Program-made: the position numbers and the translations under genes
The notes under the pieces: model-generated
Database searches by the model: none
What the model saw: only the letters and a program-made list of their open reading frames with translations
Told to the model about the DNA's origin: nothing
Assembly: GCA_021773115.1 (NCBI GenBank)
Contig: JAJFKS010000033.1
Location: 372,001 to 436,000, forward strand
Origin: Woeseiaceae bacterium
GTDB lineage: Bacteria; Pseudomonadota; Gammaproteobacteria; Steroidobacterales; Woeseiaceae
Length of the DNA stretch: 64,000 nucleotides
Direction: 5' to 3'
Part shown: piece by piece, positions 1 to 11,880 of the stretch
How positions within the stretch are numbered: position 1 is the stretch's first letter
Layout: each line of letters begins with the position of its first letter

Positions 1-68
1 ACTAAAATGTACATCTAGTAGGACAGACTTAATTACCGTCTTCCATCAACGGCCCCAAGCTCCAGGAC

Positions 69-1901
69 CTACTCAACAGTCACGCTTTTCGCAAGATTCC
101 TCGGCTGATCCACATCGGTGCCTCTTAACACGGCAACGTGATACGCCAGCAACTGCAGTGGCACGGTATAAACAATCGGTGCGATCATTCTGTCCGCGTG
201 CGGCATCGCAATGACCTTCATCCCTGCCTCGCTTTTGATGCCCGTCGCAACGTCCGCAAAAACATACAACTGTCCACCGCGTGCGCGTACGACCTGCATA
301 TTGGACTTCAGCTTTTCGAGCAACTCGTTGTTCGGTGCTACGACAACAACCGGCATTTCATCGTCGATCAATGCCAGTGGGCCATGTTTGAGCTCGCCGG
401 CCGCGTAGGCTTCGGCGTGAATGTAAGAAATTTCTTTGAGCTTGAGCGCGCCTTCCATTGCGATGGGCCACATCGGTCCGCGACCGAGAAATAGCGTGTG
501 TTGTTTGTCGGCGAAATCTTTTGCCAGTTCTTTGAGCTGGTCGCTCATCTTCAACGCTTCAGCGGACGCTGCCGCCGCATGCGTCAGGTTGGCAACGAAT
601 TCCTTTTCCTTCTCTTCGGACATGCCGCGATGCTTTGCCAGCATTAGAGTCACGATCAGTATCGACAACAACTGCGTGGTAAATGCCTTTGTACTCGCAA
701 CACCGATTTCCGGACCGGCCTGCGTCATCATCACCAGGTCGGACTCGCGCACCATTGAGCTGTGTGCGCTATTACAAATAGTTAGCGTGCCGATATAGCC
801 AAGCTCTTTCGCCATGCGCAGCGCTTCGAGCGTGTCTGCAGTTTCGCCTGACTGTGACAAGGTCACGAACAATGTCTTGGGCGGAACGACAACATGCCGA
901 TAACGGTATTCGCTGGCGATCTCCACTTGTGTCGGTATGCCTGCCAGCGCTTCGATCCAGTACTTGCCCACACAACCAGCGTTGTAGCTCGTACCGCAAG
1001 CAACGAAGTGAATGTTCTCAACCTGGTCCAGCAATTCCTCGGCTTTCGGACCGAGTGATTCCGAAATGACACGCTGGTTGGCGACGCGCCCGTACAGCGT
1101 GTCGGCGAGTGCGCTGGGTTGATCATGTATCTCCTTCAGCATGAAGTGATCGTACGGTGCTTTTTCTGCCGAACCGCTGTCCCACTCGGTTTCATGCACT
1201 TCTCGCGTCACAGCATTGCCATCGGTATCAACAATACTTACACCGTCGCAACGGATTTCAGCCAGGTCACCCTGCTCGAGGTAGATGAAGCGTTGCGTCA
1301 CGGGGAGTAGTGCCGGTACGCCGCTGGCGACGAAGTTTTCGCCCTCGCCCAGGCCGATGACCAGCGGGCTTGCAACACGACTAACGACAATGCGGTCCGG
1401 ATCTTCGGCGTCGATGACAAGCAGCGCATACGCGCCTTCGAATCGTTCAACCGCTTTGCCAACAGCAGCAACCAGGTCCAGTCCCCGCTCGAGATAATAG
1501 TGAATCAGATGTGCGGCGACTTCGGTGTCGGTCTCCGAGTCAAACGTGTAGCCCTGCTCCAGCATCTCGTCTTTGATCGGCTGAAAATTCTCGATGATGC
1601 CATTGTGAATGACCGCAACACGACCACCCGACAAATGTGGATGTGCGTTGGCTTCGGTGACACCGCCGTGAGTGGCCCAGCGCGTATGTGCAACGCCGAT
1701 CATGCCTTGCAGCGGGTTTTTCGCGAGCTTGTCTTGCAGCCCTGCTACTTTGCCAACCGTACGGCTCATGCCGAGCGAGCCGTTTTCGCGAATCACGGCA
1801 ACTCCGGCCGAGTCATAGCCGCGATATTCGAGGCGCTTCAGGCCTTCAACCAGGACCGGAACAATATCTCGCCTGGCAACCGCGCCAACAATTCCACACA
1901 T
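69..1901 (-). CDS. glmS: Glutamine--fructose-6-phosphate aminotransferase (isomerizing)
   Basis: GlmS makes glucosamine-6-phosphate from fructose-6-phosphate and glutamine, the first step toward UDP-GlcNAc for peptidoglycan and LPS. The 610-residue protein has the usual family length. It begins MCGIVG, so Cys2 is the N-terminal nucleophile of the glutaminase domain once Met1 is removed, and HTRWATHG at residues 72-79 is a glutaminase-site motif. Two SIS sugar-isomerase domains follow, and the C-terminus (PRNLAKSVTVE) is the standard family end. Its ATG lies one base after the glmU stop, so the two genes form a glmU-glmS operon supplying one pathway. Downstream (1-68) no gene or terminator is visible. 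Confidence 0.98.
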   Translation of the reverse strand: MCGIVGAVARRDIVPVLVEGLKRLEYRGYDSAGVAVIRENGSLGMSRTVGKVAGLQDKLAKNPLQGMIGVAHTRWATHGGVTEANAHPHLSGGRVAVIHNGIIENFQPIKDEMLEQGYTFDSETDTEVAAHLIHYYLERGLDLVAAVGKAVERFEGAYALLVIDAEDPDRIVVSRVASPLVIGLGEGENFVASGVPALLPVTQRFIYLEQGDLAEIRCDGVSIVDTDGNAVTREVHETEWDSGSAEKAPYDHFMLKEIHDQPSALADTLYGRVANQRVISESLGPKAEELLDQVENIHFVACGTSYNAGCVGKYWIEALAGIPTQVEIASEYRYRHVVVPPKTLFVTLSQSGETADTLEALRMAKELGYIGTLTICNSAHSSMVRESDLVMMTQAGPEIGVASTKAFTTQLLSILIVTLMLAKHRGMSEEKEKEFVANLTHAAAASAEALKMSDQLKELAKDFADKQHTLFLGRGPMWPIAMEGALKLKEISYIHAEAYAAGELKHGPLALIDDEMPVVVVAPNNELLEKLKSNMQVVRARGGQLYVFADVATGIKSEAGMKVIAMPHADRMIAPIVYTVPLQLLAYHVAVLRGTDVDQPRNLAKSVTVE

Positions 1902-1902
1902 G

Positions 1903-3270
1903 CTATTTCTTGTCCTTTTTGACCGGCCGCTTCCATCCCGGAAGCGTGGTTTGTTTGCTGCGCGCTACCGTCAGTTCGTCGGCCGGAGCGTTTCTCGAAA
2001 TGGTTGATCCCGCGCCGATCGTTGCCCCGCTGCCGACACTGACCGGCGCCACCAGGTTCACATTGGACCCGATGAAAACTCGATCGCCAATACGCGTCTT
2101 GTGCTTGTTTACGCCGTCGTAGTTACAGGTGATAGTTCCCGCGCCAACGTTGACACCGCTGCCAATCTCGGCGTCGCCGATATAGGTAAGGTGATTCACT
2201 TTGCTGCCATCGGCAATGGTGCTTTTTTTAATCTCGACGAAGTTACCGATTTTCACGTTGTCGGCGAGTGTCGCGCCTGGGCGCAATCTCGCGAACGGCC
2301 CAATCTCGCAAGCGGTGCCGGTGCTTGCGCCTTCGATGTGGCAGTTGCTGTGAATGAGTGACCTGGCGCCGAGTTTGCTGTCGCGTATGAGATTGTTCGA
2401 CTCTATGATCGTGCCATCACCGAGCACAACGTCGCCTTCAAATACGGCGTTGATGTCAATGAACACGTCGGTGCCACATTTCAGGGTGCCGCGAATATCG
2501 ACCCGCGCAGGGTCGGCGAAGCCAACGCCCTCTTGCATCAGTGCGTTAACGCGTCGCGCTTGCAGCGCACGCTCGGCTTCAGCTAATTGTTTTTTGTCGT
2601 TGATACCCATGACCTCCTGGCTACTGCCGGCCTTGATGCCGTGCACGTTAACGTTATCGGCAACGGCCATCGCGATGACGTCGGTCAGATAGTACTCGCC
2701 TTGCGAGTTGTCGTTCGACAGACCGGAGAGCCAGTGCTTTAGCTTGTCGCCTGGGCACAGTATGACGCCGGTATTGATTTCGTGAATGGCCAGTTGCTCT
2801 TCGTTTGCATCTTTCTGTTCGACGATGGCTTGTACGCTACCACCCTTGCGAACAATGCGGCCGTAGCCGGTCGGGTCCTGCATGTCGACTGTCAATACCG
2901 CCATCTCGCCGTGCGGTGTGTCTTCGAGTAGTTTGCGCAAGGTTTCAGCGGTCAGCAACGGTACGTCCCCCGCCAGGATCAGCACCCGATTGGCGTCCGG
3001 TGTATTCGGCATCGCCTGTTGCACGGCATGCCCCGTTCCCAGCCGCTCAGCCTGCAATGCCCAGCGAATACCTGGCGACGGTAATGCCGCCTGTACCGCC
3101 TCGCCGCCGTGGCCGTAAACCACGCAGATATCATCGGCTGCCAGGGCCTCGGATGAGGCCAGTACATGCGCCAGCAATGGCTTTCCAGCCAGAGATTGCA
3201 GGACTTTGGGCAGGGCCGAACGCATGCGGGTGCCCTGGCCGGCTGCCAGAATAATGATGCTCAGGCCCAA
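1903..3270 (-). CDS. glmU: Bifunctional UDP-N-acetylglucosamine pyrophosphorylase / glucosamine-1-phosphate N-acetyltransferase
   Basis: GlmU acetylates glucosamine-1-phosphate and couples it to UTP, giving UDP-GlcNAc. The N-terminal uridyltransferase domain shows the LAAGQGTRMRS nucleotide-binding loop from residue 8 and the Lys of PKVLQ. The C-terminal half is a left-handed beta-helix rich in hexapeptide repeats (for example IGNFVEIKKSTIADGSKVNHLTYIGD), where the acetyltransferase site sits. At 455 residues it is full length. It precedes glmS with a one-base gap. The promoter should lie in 3271-3370, shared with the divergent lipoprotein gene, but no clear -35/-10 pair was identified there. 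Confidence 0.98.
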   Translation of the reverse strand: MGLSIIILAAGQGTRMRSALPKVLQSLAGKPLLAHVLASSEALAADDICVVYGHGGEAVQAALPSPGIRWALQAERLGTGHAVQQAMPNTPDANRVLILAGDVPLLTAETLRKLLEDTPHGEMAVLTVDMQDPTGYGRIVRKGGSVQAIVEQKDANEEQLAIHEINTGVILCPGDKLKHWLSGLSNDNSQGEYYLTDVIAMAVADNVNVHGIKAGSSQEVMGINDKKQLAEAERALQARRVNALMQEGVGFADPARVDIRGTLKCGTDVFIDINAVFEGDVVLGDGTIIESNNLIRDSKLGARSLIHSNCHIEGASTGTACEIGPFARLRPGATLADNVKIGNFVEIKKSTIADGSKVNHLTYIGDAEIGSGVNVGAGTITCNYDGVNKHKTRIGDRVFIGSNVNLVAPVSVGSGATIGAGSTISRNAPADELTVARSKQTTLPGWKRPVKKDKK

Positions 3271-3370
3271 GCAGATCGCTCCGAAATTCGATGACAGCGA
3301 ATGATACAGGATGTTCGGGACTGCGAAATGATTCAGCTCTCGTTTAAGGGTGTGGCGTAAGCTAGGGACT

Positions 3371-3883
3371 ATGCGATTGGTGCTTCCCCTTGTTTTGCTG
3401 CTGCTGGCGTCCTGCGACCACGGAATCTACACCCGGGACGGTGTCACCGATGGCGACGGCTTTTACCTGGCACCCGGCGCATTCAGCAATGACGACCCGG
3501 CCTACCAGAGCTGGGTCACCTACAGCCTGATCAAGAGTGCCTGCCAGTTGAAGCTCGACGGCGAGAACCCGTCCCGGGCGAGCAGCTTCCAGTGCGAGTT
3601 TCGCTCACGGCGGCACCTCGCCAATGCCTGGGAGGAGAAGCGGGTTAATAATCCATCCATGAGTGACAAGTACCTGGACCAGCTCGCCACGGTACATCGG
3701 GCGGGGTTCCTGGGTGAATATACGGCGCATTACTACGGCATGCGCGACTGGGTCGTTCCGCCCGGCTTACGGCTTGCAGAATTTCGGCAGTGGCGCCGGG
3801 AACACCTTAAGGGTCATCGCCCGATGACGCGGATCACTGGATCGTGGAACTACCGTCGTAACGTGATGCGTCCTCCGACGTGA
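3371..3883 (+). CDS. Predicted lipoprotein of unknown function
   Basis: I do not recognise this 170-residue protein. The ATG at 3371 is preferred over the in-frame one at 3350 because it puts a lipoprotein signal at the very N-terminus: MRLVLPLVLLLLASC, with lipobox LASC and lipidated Cys at residue 15. The mature part is hydrophilic, with two further cysteines (in SACQL and FQCEF) that could form a disulfide, and an Arg-rich C-terminal tail. Asp follows the lipid Cys, which in enterobacteria is the Lol-avoidance signal for inner-membrane retention. The gene is divergent from glmU and convergent with the cysteine dioxygenase gene, standing alone on the plus strand here. Confidence 0.7.
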   Translation: MRLVLPLVLLLLASCDHGIYTRDGVTDGDGFYLAPGAFSNDDPAYQSWVTYSLIKSACQLKLDGENPSRASSFQCEFRSRRHLANAWEEKRVNNPSMSDKYLDQLATVHRAGFLGEYTAHYYGMRDWVVPPGLRLAEFRQWRREHLKGHRPMTRITGSWNYRRNVMRPPT

Positions 3884-3924
3884 TCCGGATTCTGTTCGTG
3901 ACGTGATCGGCGGCTGAGGTTCGT

Positions 3925-4500
3925 TCAGTCTGACGTGTAGCTCAGCACCTTTCGCACGCGCTTGTATCGACCGTCGTCGAGTTCGTCATAGGCGTGACAG
4001 CCCTGCATCTCCCCACCGTACACATGCACGGTTACAGCCGTTTCATCGGCTGGATTCTCGATACGGTGGTAGTCGAATGGCGGGATCAAAGAACCGGCCA
4101 TACCCTTACCGGCAATCACCTCATTGGCTTTGCGAAATGAAACGATTTTGTCGTCGGGCGCTCCGATCAAATCAAATGAACGGACACGTATCATTCCGTC
4201 GTAAACGCACTCGACACACCAGTTGCCATCGTGATCATGTATCGGTGTGCCTTGATGAGCGCCCCACACCATAACGACAATAGCGTAGCGATCGGTCTTG
4301 TGAAGCAGTCGGCGCGCATAGTCTTTTGCGCTGGGGCGCGTAAATTCGGCGGGCAGCTCGAGAGCGTGGCCTCCGATTTCTTCGATCAGGGTTTGCTTGA
4401 CCGCTTCGCAGCAAGCATTACTATCCTCGACCGCTGTATCGGCATCGAGACGCGCGATCAGGCGGTCAACAGAAGGGGTAGTGAGGTTGCCGCTAGTCAT
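3925..4500 (-). CDS. cdo: Cysteine dioxygenase (type I, cupin)
   Basis: Oxidises L-cysteine to cysteine sulfinate with O2 at a mononuclear iron site. The cupin core is clear: H88 and H90 in PIHDHDGNWC and H145 in YHRIEN form the three-His iron ligand set. C95 and Y161 (VHVYGGEMQGCHAYD) occupy the positions of the Cys-Tyr crosslink known in mammalian CDO. Arg63 in YARR aligns with the carboxylate-binding Arg of true CDO, which argues for cysteine rather than 3-mercaptopropionate as substrate. The alignments were made by eye. It starts 17 bases after atpC in the same direction with no visible terminator, so it is probably read through from the ATP synthase operon. Confidence 0.85.
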   Translation of the reverse strand: MTSGNLTTPSVDRLIARLDADTAVEDSNACCEAVKQTLIEEIGGHALELPAEFTRPSAKDYARRLLHKTDRYAIVVMVWGAHQGTPIHDHDGNWCVECVYDGMIRVRSFDLIGAPDDKIVSFRKANEVIAGKGMAGSLIPPFDYHRIENPADETAVTVHVYGGEMQGCHAYDELDDGRYKRVRKVLSYTSD

Positions 4501-4517
4501 GACGCGAATGTATCCGG

Positions 4518-4937
4518 CTACTTACGCTTGCCTTTAAGTTTCTGAGCCGCATTGTATCGCGCGCGGGCTTCGACGAGTTCGGCCTGGGCGCGGGCCACGT
4601 CGGTTTCGCTAGATGCGCCTTTCAGCGCTTCTTCCGCCGCATGTTGCGAGGACAGTGCGGCAGCTTCATCAAGTTGATCACTGCGCAAGGCGGTATCGGC
4701 CAGCACGGTTACCAGGTACGGCTGCACCTCGAGCATGCCGCCTGTAATGTAGAAGCTTTGTTCGTTGCCACTTTCATCCTGCACGCGAACTTCGCCGGGC
4801 GACAACGGAGTCAGCATCGGCGCGTGACGCGGTGCGATACCCACTTCGCCCATCGACGCGGGTGCGAATACCATTGAGGCGGTGCCTGAATGAATTTCGC
4901 CTTCGGCGGATACGATGTCGACTTGAATTGTGGCCAT
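4518..4937 (-). CDS. atpC: ATP synthase F1 epsilon subunit
   Basis: The epsilon subunit sits on the F1 central stalk, couples the c-ring to gamma and inhibits ATP hydrolysis. The 139-residue protein has the N-terminal beta-sandwich (MATIQVDIVSAEGEIHSG, GEVGIAPRHAPMLTPLSPGEVRV) and a C-terminal helical hairpin (from DQLDEAAALSSQHAAEEAL to the Lys-rich end). It is the last gene of the atp operon. Its start is separated from atpD by a REP-like hairpin sequence that also carries the only Shine-Dalgarno-like stretch, so translation initiation here may be structure-dependent (see the repeat at 4941-4969). Confidence 0.97.
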   Translation of the reverse strand: MATIQVDIVSAEGEIHSGTASMVFAPASMGEVGIAPRHAPMLTPLSPGEVRVQDESGNEQSFYITGGMLEVQPYLVTVLADTALRSDQLDEAAALSSQHAAEEALKGASSETDVARAQAELVEARARYNAAQKLKGKRK

Positions 4938-4940
4938 TTT

Positions 4941-4969
4941 TGTTCGCGCGCAGGGCGCGCTCCTACAGG
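4941..4969 (-). repeat. REP-like hairpin between atpD and atpC
   Basis: Read on the minus strand, the sequence is CCTGTAGGAGCGCGCC followed by CTGCGCGCGAACA. A stem GCGCGC/GCGCGC with a three-base loop is flanked by GTAGGA and GAACA. The layout resembles the GTAGGAGCG...GCGCGAA repetitive extragenic palindromes common in Pseudomonas and Xanthomonas relatives. It fills nearly all of the 36-bp atpD-atpC gap. The only AGGAG before atpC lies 22 bases from the ATG, and folding the hairpin would bring it close to the start. No second copy was noticed in this window. Confidence 0.6.
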
Positions 4970-4973
4970 TTGT

Positions 4974-6362
<1,389 letters not shown>

Positions 6363-6409
6363 CTATCCGTAGCAACGAATGCGTCGTTGCTAATTGCCTA
6401 AAAAGTTAT

Positions 6410-7282
6410 CTACCCAGACACGGCGGCTGCGCCACCGACAATTTCTGAAATTTCTTGTGTGATTGCAGCCTGTCGAGCCTTGTTGTACTGAAGCTGCAAG
6501 TCGTCAATGATGTCGCCCGCGTTGTCCGTGGCCGACTTCATCGCCATCATCTTCGCTGCCATTTCGCAGGCGAAGTTTTCAACTGCACCGCGATAAACCT
6601 GCGACTCGATGTAACGCATTAATACGTCGTCGAGCAGTTCGCCGGCATCCGGTTCGTAAATGTAGTCCCAGTGATCCTGCAGGTCTTCGTCGTCCGAGCC
6701 GATGCCGCTGGCAGGCAGGATCTGCGTGACTTCCGGTGACTGCGTCATCGAATTCACAAAGCGGTTATGCACCAGGTACAGGCGGTCAATCTTGCCGTCA
6801 CTGTACGAGTCGAGCATGACTTTGATCGAGCCGATCAATTCATTGACGCTCGGCTTGTCGCCCATGTGTGTTGCTTTACCAATGACGTTGCCGCCCATGC
6901 GACGGAAAAATGCTACTGCCTTCGCACCGACCAGCGACAGGTCAACGTCAATTTTTTTCTCTTGCAGGTCGGCGATTTCGCCGATCATGCGCTTGAAAAG
7001 ATTGGCGTTGAGGCCGCCGCAAAGACCGCGGTCCGTTGAAATAACGATGTAGCCAACACGCTTCACTTCGCGTTCGGTCAGGTACGGGTGCTTGTAGTCC
7101 GGATTCGCATGAGCCAGATGCCCGACCACGCGACGGATGCGCTCGGCGTATGGGCGAGATGCTTCCATCTGCTTTTGCGCCTTGCGAATCTTGCTCGCAG
7201 CAACCTTCTCCATCGCGCTCGTGATCTTCTGCATATTCTTTACAGAAGCGATCTTGGAGCGTATTTCCTTTTCATTGGCCAC
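6410..7282 (-). CDS. atpG: ATP synthase F1 gamma subunit
   Basis: The gamma subunit is the rotating central shaft of F1. The 290-residue protein shows the N-terminal helix motif [31 protein letters not shown], the conserved [16 protein letters not shown]ossmann-like segment and the C-terminal helix ending [21 protein letters not shown], which inserts in the alpha3beta3 ring. Length matches the gammaproteobacterial type without the cyanobacterial or chloroplast regulatory insert. It lies between atpA (81 bases upstream) and atpD (56 bases downstream). Confidence 0.98.
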   Translation of the reverse strand: MANEKEIRSKIASVKNMQKITSAMEKVAASKIRKAQKQMEASRPYAERIRRVVGHLAHANPDYKHPYLTEREVKRVGYIVISTDRGLCGGLNANLFKRMIGEIADLQEKKIDVDLSLVGAKAVAFFRRMGGNVIGKATHMGDKPSVNELIGSIKVMLDSYSDGKIDRLYLVHNRFVNSMTQSPEVTQILPASGIGSDDEDLQDHWDYIYEPDAGELLDDVLMRYIESQVYRGAVENFACEMAAKMMAMKSATDNAGDIIDDLQLQYNKARQAAITQEISEIVGGAAAVSG

Positions 7283-7363
7283 GCGTCTAGTCCTTCCAGC
7301 CTAAGTCGATGTTGCCGGGCATTGAACGAATGTAGTTGTTGGTGTGCATCGACATGAACGTTC

Positions 7364-8905
7364 CTAGTAAGCGCCTTTCTCAGCAAACGCCTCGCAAACC
7401 TTCTTCAGGCTTGCGGCAATATCATCATTGTAGTCGCCGGTCTTGTTAATACCGTCAAGCACATCTGCATGATTGGCTTTGGCGAAATCGTGCAACGCCT
7501 CTTCGTAAGCAACCACTTTCTTCACCGGCACCTCATCAACAAAACCTTCGTTGACCGCGAACAGTGACAGCGCCATTTCCGCTACCGACAGCGGTGAATA
7601 CTGCTTCTGCTTCATGAGTTCGGTTGCGCGCTCACCACGTTTGAGCTGCGCGCGCGTCGCTGCGTCGAGATCGGATGCAAACTGTGCGAACGCCGCCAGC
7701 TCACGAAACTGCGCCAACGCGAGTCGAATACCGCCGCCGAGCTTTTTGATGATTTTCGTCTGTGCCGCACCACCAACTCGTGATACCGAGAGGCCTGCGT
7801 TAATGGCTGGACGAATGCCCGCATTGAACAGATCGGACTCGAGAAAGATCTGACCATCGGTGATCGAAATCACGTTCGTCGGTACGAATGCGGATACGTC
7901 GCCACCCTGTGTTTCAATGATGGGCAATGCGGTCAGTGAACCGGTCTTGCCTTTGACCTTGCCGCCGCTGACTTTTTCAACGTGTGCCGCGTTGACGCGT
8001 GAGGCACGCTCGAGCAAACGCGAGTGCAGGTAGAAAACGTCACCCGGATAGGCTTCACGGCCTGGCGGACGACGCAGCAACAATGACACCTGGCGGTAAG
8101 CCCATGCCTGCTTGGTGAGGTCATCAAATACGATCAGTGCGTCTTCACCCTTGTCGAGAAAGTACTCACCCATTGACGTACCGGAATACGGGGCGATGTA
8201 CTGCATCGCCGGGCTGTCGGCGGCGGCGGCCGCAACAATAATCGTGTGCGCCAGGGCGCCTTCTTCTTCGAGCTTCCTGACCACGCCGGCAATAGACGAT
8301 TGTTTCTGTCCGATCGCGACGTAGATACATTTAATGCCGGTGCCACGCTGGTTGATGATGGTGTCGATGGCGACAGCGGTTTTACCCGTCTGGCGATCAC
8401 CAATGATCAGCTCGCGCTGGCCGCGACCGATGGGCACCATCGCGTCGATGGATTTCAGGCCGGTTTGCACAGGCTGATCGACGGACTGGCGTTCAATAAC
8501 GCCGGGCGCGACCTTTTCGATCGGCGCTCTGCCTTCGGCGTTGATCGGGCCCTTGCCGTCGATCGGATTGCCAAGCGCGTCAACAACGCGACCCAGCATG
8601 GCTTCACCGATTGGCACCTCAAGAATACGACCGGTGGTCTTAACCGTGTCGCCTTCCGATATGTGTTTGTAGTCACCGAGGACAACCGCACCCACCGAAT
8701 CCTGCTCGAGGTTGAGCGCCATGCCGAAGGTATTCGGCGGGAACTCGAGCATTTCGCCGTAACGTGCGTCTGCCAAGCCGTGGATGCGAACGATGCCATC
8801 GGTAACTGCAATTACAGTACCTACATCGCGCGCTTCTGCGGACGCTTCGAAGTTCTCGATGCGCTCTTTAATCAGCGTGCTGATTTCAGAAGCTTTAAGT
8901 GCCAT
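7364..8905 (-). CDS. atpA: ATP synthase F1 alpha subunit
   Basis: Non-catalytic nucleotide-binding F1 subunit, 513 residues as in E. coli. It has the P-loop GDRQTGKT at 169-176, the VYVAIGQK segment, the Walker B region [19 protein letters not shown], the arginine-finger region (ISVTR-type loop, here [11 protein letters not shown]) and the [22 protein letters not shown]-terminal signature. It follows atpH after 12 bases and keeps the standard operon order. Confidence 0.99.
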   Translation of the reverse strand: MALKASEISTLIKERIENFEASAEARDVGTVIAVTDGIVRIHGLADARYGEMLEFPPNTFGMALNLEQDSVGAVVLGDYKHISEGDTVKTTGRILEVPIGEAMLGRVVDALGNPIDGKGPINAEGRAPIEKVAPGVIERQSVDQPVQTGLKSIDAMVPIGRGQRELIIGDRQTGKTAVAIDTIINQRGTGIKCIYVAIGQKQSSIAGVVRKLEEEGALAHTIIVAAAAADSPAMQYIAPYSGTSMGEYFLDKGEDALIVFDDLTKQAWAYRQVSLLLRRPPGREAYPGDVFYLHSRLLERASRVNAAHVEKVSGGKVKGKTGSLTALPIIETQGGDVSAFVPTNVISITDGQIFLESDLFNAGIRPAINAGLSVSRVGGAAQTKIIKKLGGGIRLALAQFRELAAFAQFASDLDAATRAQLKRGERATELMKQKQYSPLSVAEMALSLFAVNEGFVDEVPVKKVVAYEEALHDFAKANHADVLDGINKTGDYNDDIAASLKKVCEAFAEKGAY

Positions 8906-8917
8906 TTCTAATCCTCT

Positions 8918-9475
8918 TTATTTGATCAGTGCATTCGCAAGGCCCTCAAGCCGTGCGCGCAGTGATCCATCAATGACCACGTCACCGGCACGAATAACTG
9001 CGCCGCCAATGAGGTTTTCGTCTAGTTTTGTTTCGATTTTGACTTCGCGTCCGAGTCGTTTCTTCAGCGATGCGGCAATTTCGGCGACCTGCTTGTCGGT
9101 GAGCTTGCTCGCTGACGTTACCGTGGCGTCCACGGTATTTTCGACGGCCGCTTTTTTAAGCTCGAAGTGCGTAGCAATTTCTGGCATCACGCGAATGCGG
9201 CGGTACTCGATCAGCAACTTCAGGAAGTTTGTTCCCTTATGATCTTTACCGGCGAGTGTGGTCGCGCCCGCTTTGGTAAACAGGCCGGTCAAAAACTCCA
9301 GTCGCTGCCCGTCGTCGAATTGCGGACTGCCGAGATACTCGACCAGGCTGCGATCCGCCAGCAATTGCCCGGCAATCGTCAGTGATTCAGACCAAGCCGT
9401 GAGCTCACCCGCATCGTTCGCCAATTCAAAAATGGCGGTCGCGTACGGTCGTGCAATTGTATTGTTGTCAGCCAT
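8918..9475 (-). CDS. atpH: ATP synthase F1 delta subunit
   Basis: The delta subunit ties the top of F1 to the peripheral stalk. The protein is 185 residues, slightly longer than the E. coli form. It starts with the typical TIARPYATAIFELANDAGEL, has a helical N-terminal domain, and ends with the family C-terminal signature (KLDENLIGGAVIRAGDVVIDGSLRARLEGL). It is 6 bases from atpF and 12 from atpA. Confidence 0.97.
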   Translation of the reverse strand: MADNNTIARPYATAIFELANDAGELTAWSESLTIAGQLLADRSLVEYLGSPQFDDGQRLEFLTGLFTKAGATTLAGKDHKGTNFLKLLIEYRRIRVMPEIATHFELKKAAVENTVDATVTSASKLTDKQVAEIAASLKKRLGREVKIETKLDENLIGGAVIRAGDVVIDGSLRARLEGLANALIK

Positions 9476-9481
9476 CGCGTC

Positions 9482-9952
9482 TTAGAGCTCCTGAGCGAGC
9501 TTGCCCAGAATGTCGTCGTGCGCCTTGCCATCAATTTCACGATTCAGGATTTTTTCAGCGCTCGCAATTGCGATGGCTGATACCTGGCCACGCAATTCTT
9601 CGCGTGCCCGGTTCGCTTCCTGCTCGATTTCGGCTTTGGCAGCTGACAACTGACGTTCGCGTTCCTTGACGCCGTCAGCCTTGCCATCAGCAACGATTTC
9701 GTTCGCGCGAGAGTGCGCCTGATCGAGAATGCTGGTCGCCTGCTTGCGTGCTTCGGCGACGATATCGTCGGCTTCAGCAGCGGCTTTGACAAGAGACTCC
9801 TGCCCTTTATCGGCAGCAGCAAGTCCCTCTTCGATCTGTTTCTGTCGCTCTTCCAGCGCAGCCAGAATCGGCGGCCAGATGAGCTTCATGCAAAACCAGA
9901 CGAAAAGGACCATCGCTATCGACTGGCCGATGAGAGTCAGATTAATATCCAC
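9482..9952 (-). CDS. atpF: ATP synthase F0 subunit b
   Basis: Subunit b forms the peripheral stator stalk as a dimer. The 156-residue protein has one N-terminal membrane segment (about residues 5-25, LTLIGQSIAMVLFVWFCMKL) followed by WPPILAALEERQKQIEEGL and a long charged Ala/Glu/Lys/Arg-rich coiled coil, ending with the short C-terminal domain that contacts delta. Only one b-type gene is present, as in E. coli and unlike b/b' organisms. Confidence 0.97.
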   Translation of the reverse strand: MDINLTLIGQSIAMVLFVWFCMKLIWPPILAALEERQKQIEEGLAAADKGQESLVKAAAEADDIVAEARKQATSILDQAHSRANEIVADGKADGVKERERQLSAAKAEIEQEANRAREELRGQVSAIAIASAEKILNREIDGKAHDDILGKLAQEL

Positions 9953-10014
9953 TGGATACTCCTAAGTACGAGAAAGTCGCCCCGCATAAACGGTGCGATA
10001 ATTCTTGTGCCTTC

Positions 10015-10320
<306 letters not shown>

Positions 10321-10345
10321 TTATTGAATTTAAAAGTAATATTAA

Positions 10346-11597
<1,252 letters not shown>

Positions 11598-11702
11598 GTC
11601 TCTATGCCTCCGGCACTAAAAACGCCACGTCCGTCGTTGTCCGGCGGTGGGTGGCGCTTATGGTCAAAAGTGTTTCCAGGCGGGCCTGCAAATAGCGTGC
11701 GC

Positions 11703-11731
11703 ATTATAGTGGCAGACCCCAAGCATCGCAA
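11703..11731 (-). promoter_or_regulatory. Sigma70 promoter of the ATP synthase operon
   Basis: On the minus strand TTGCGA (11731-11726) and a perfect TATAAT (11708-11703) are separated by exactly 17 bases. Transcription would begin near 11697 and run about 100 bases before the atpI TTG start. No other candidate of this quality was seen upstream of the operon. Confidence 0.7.
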
Positions 11732-11880
11732 CAGACAAAGGGTGATTAGACGGGCTCATTTTGGGTCGGTATTTGTCGAAAATTGGCGGTATTTCGGCCC
11801 TTTTTCGGCGAACCGGGCGCCGCGCGGTCGCGTTATCGTCAAGTTTTGCCGGCGCTCGGCGATAGCCGTGTATCTGCTGC

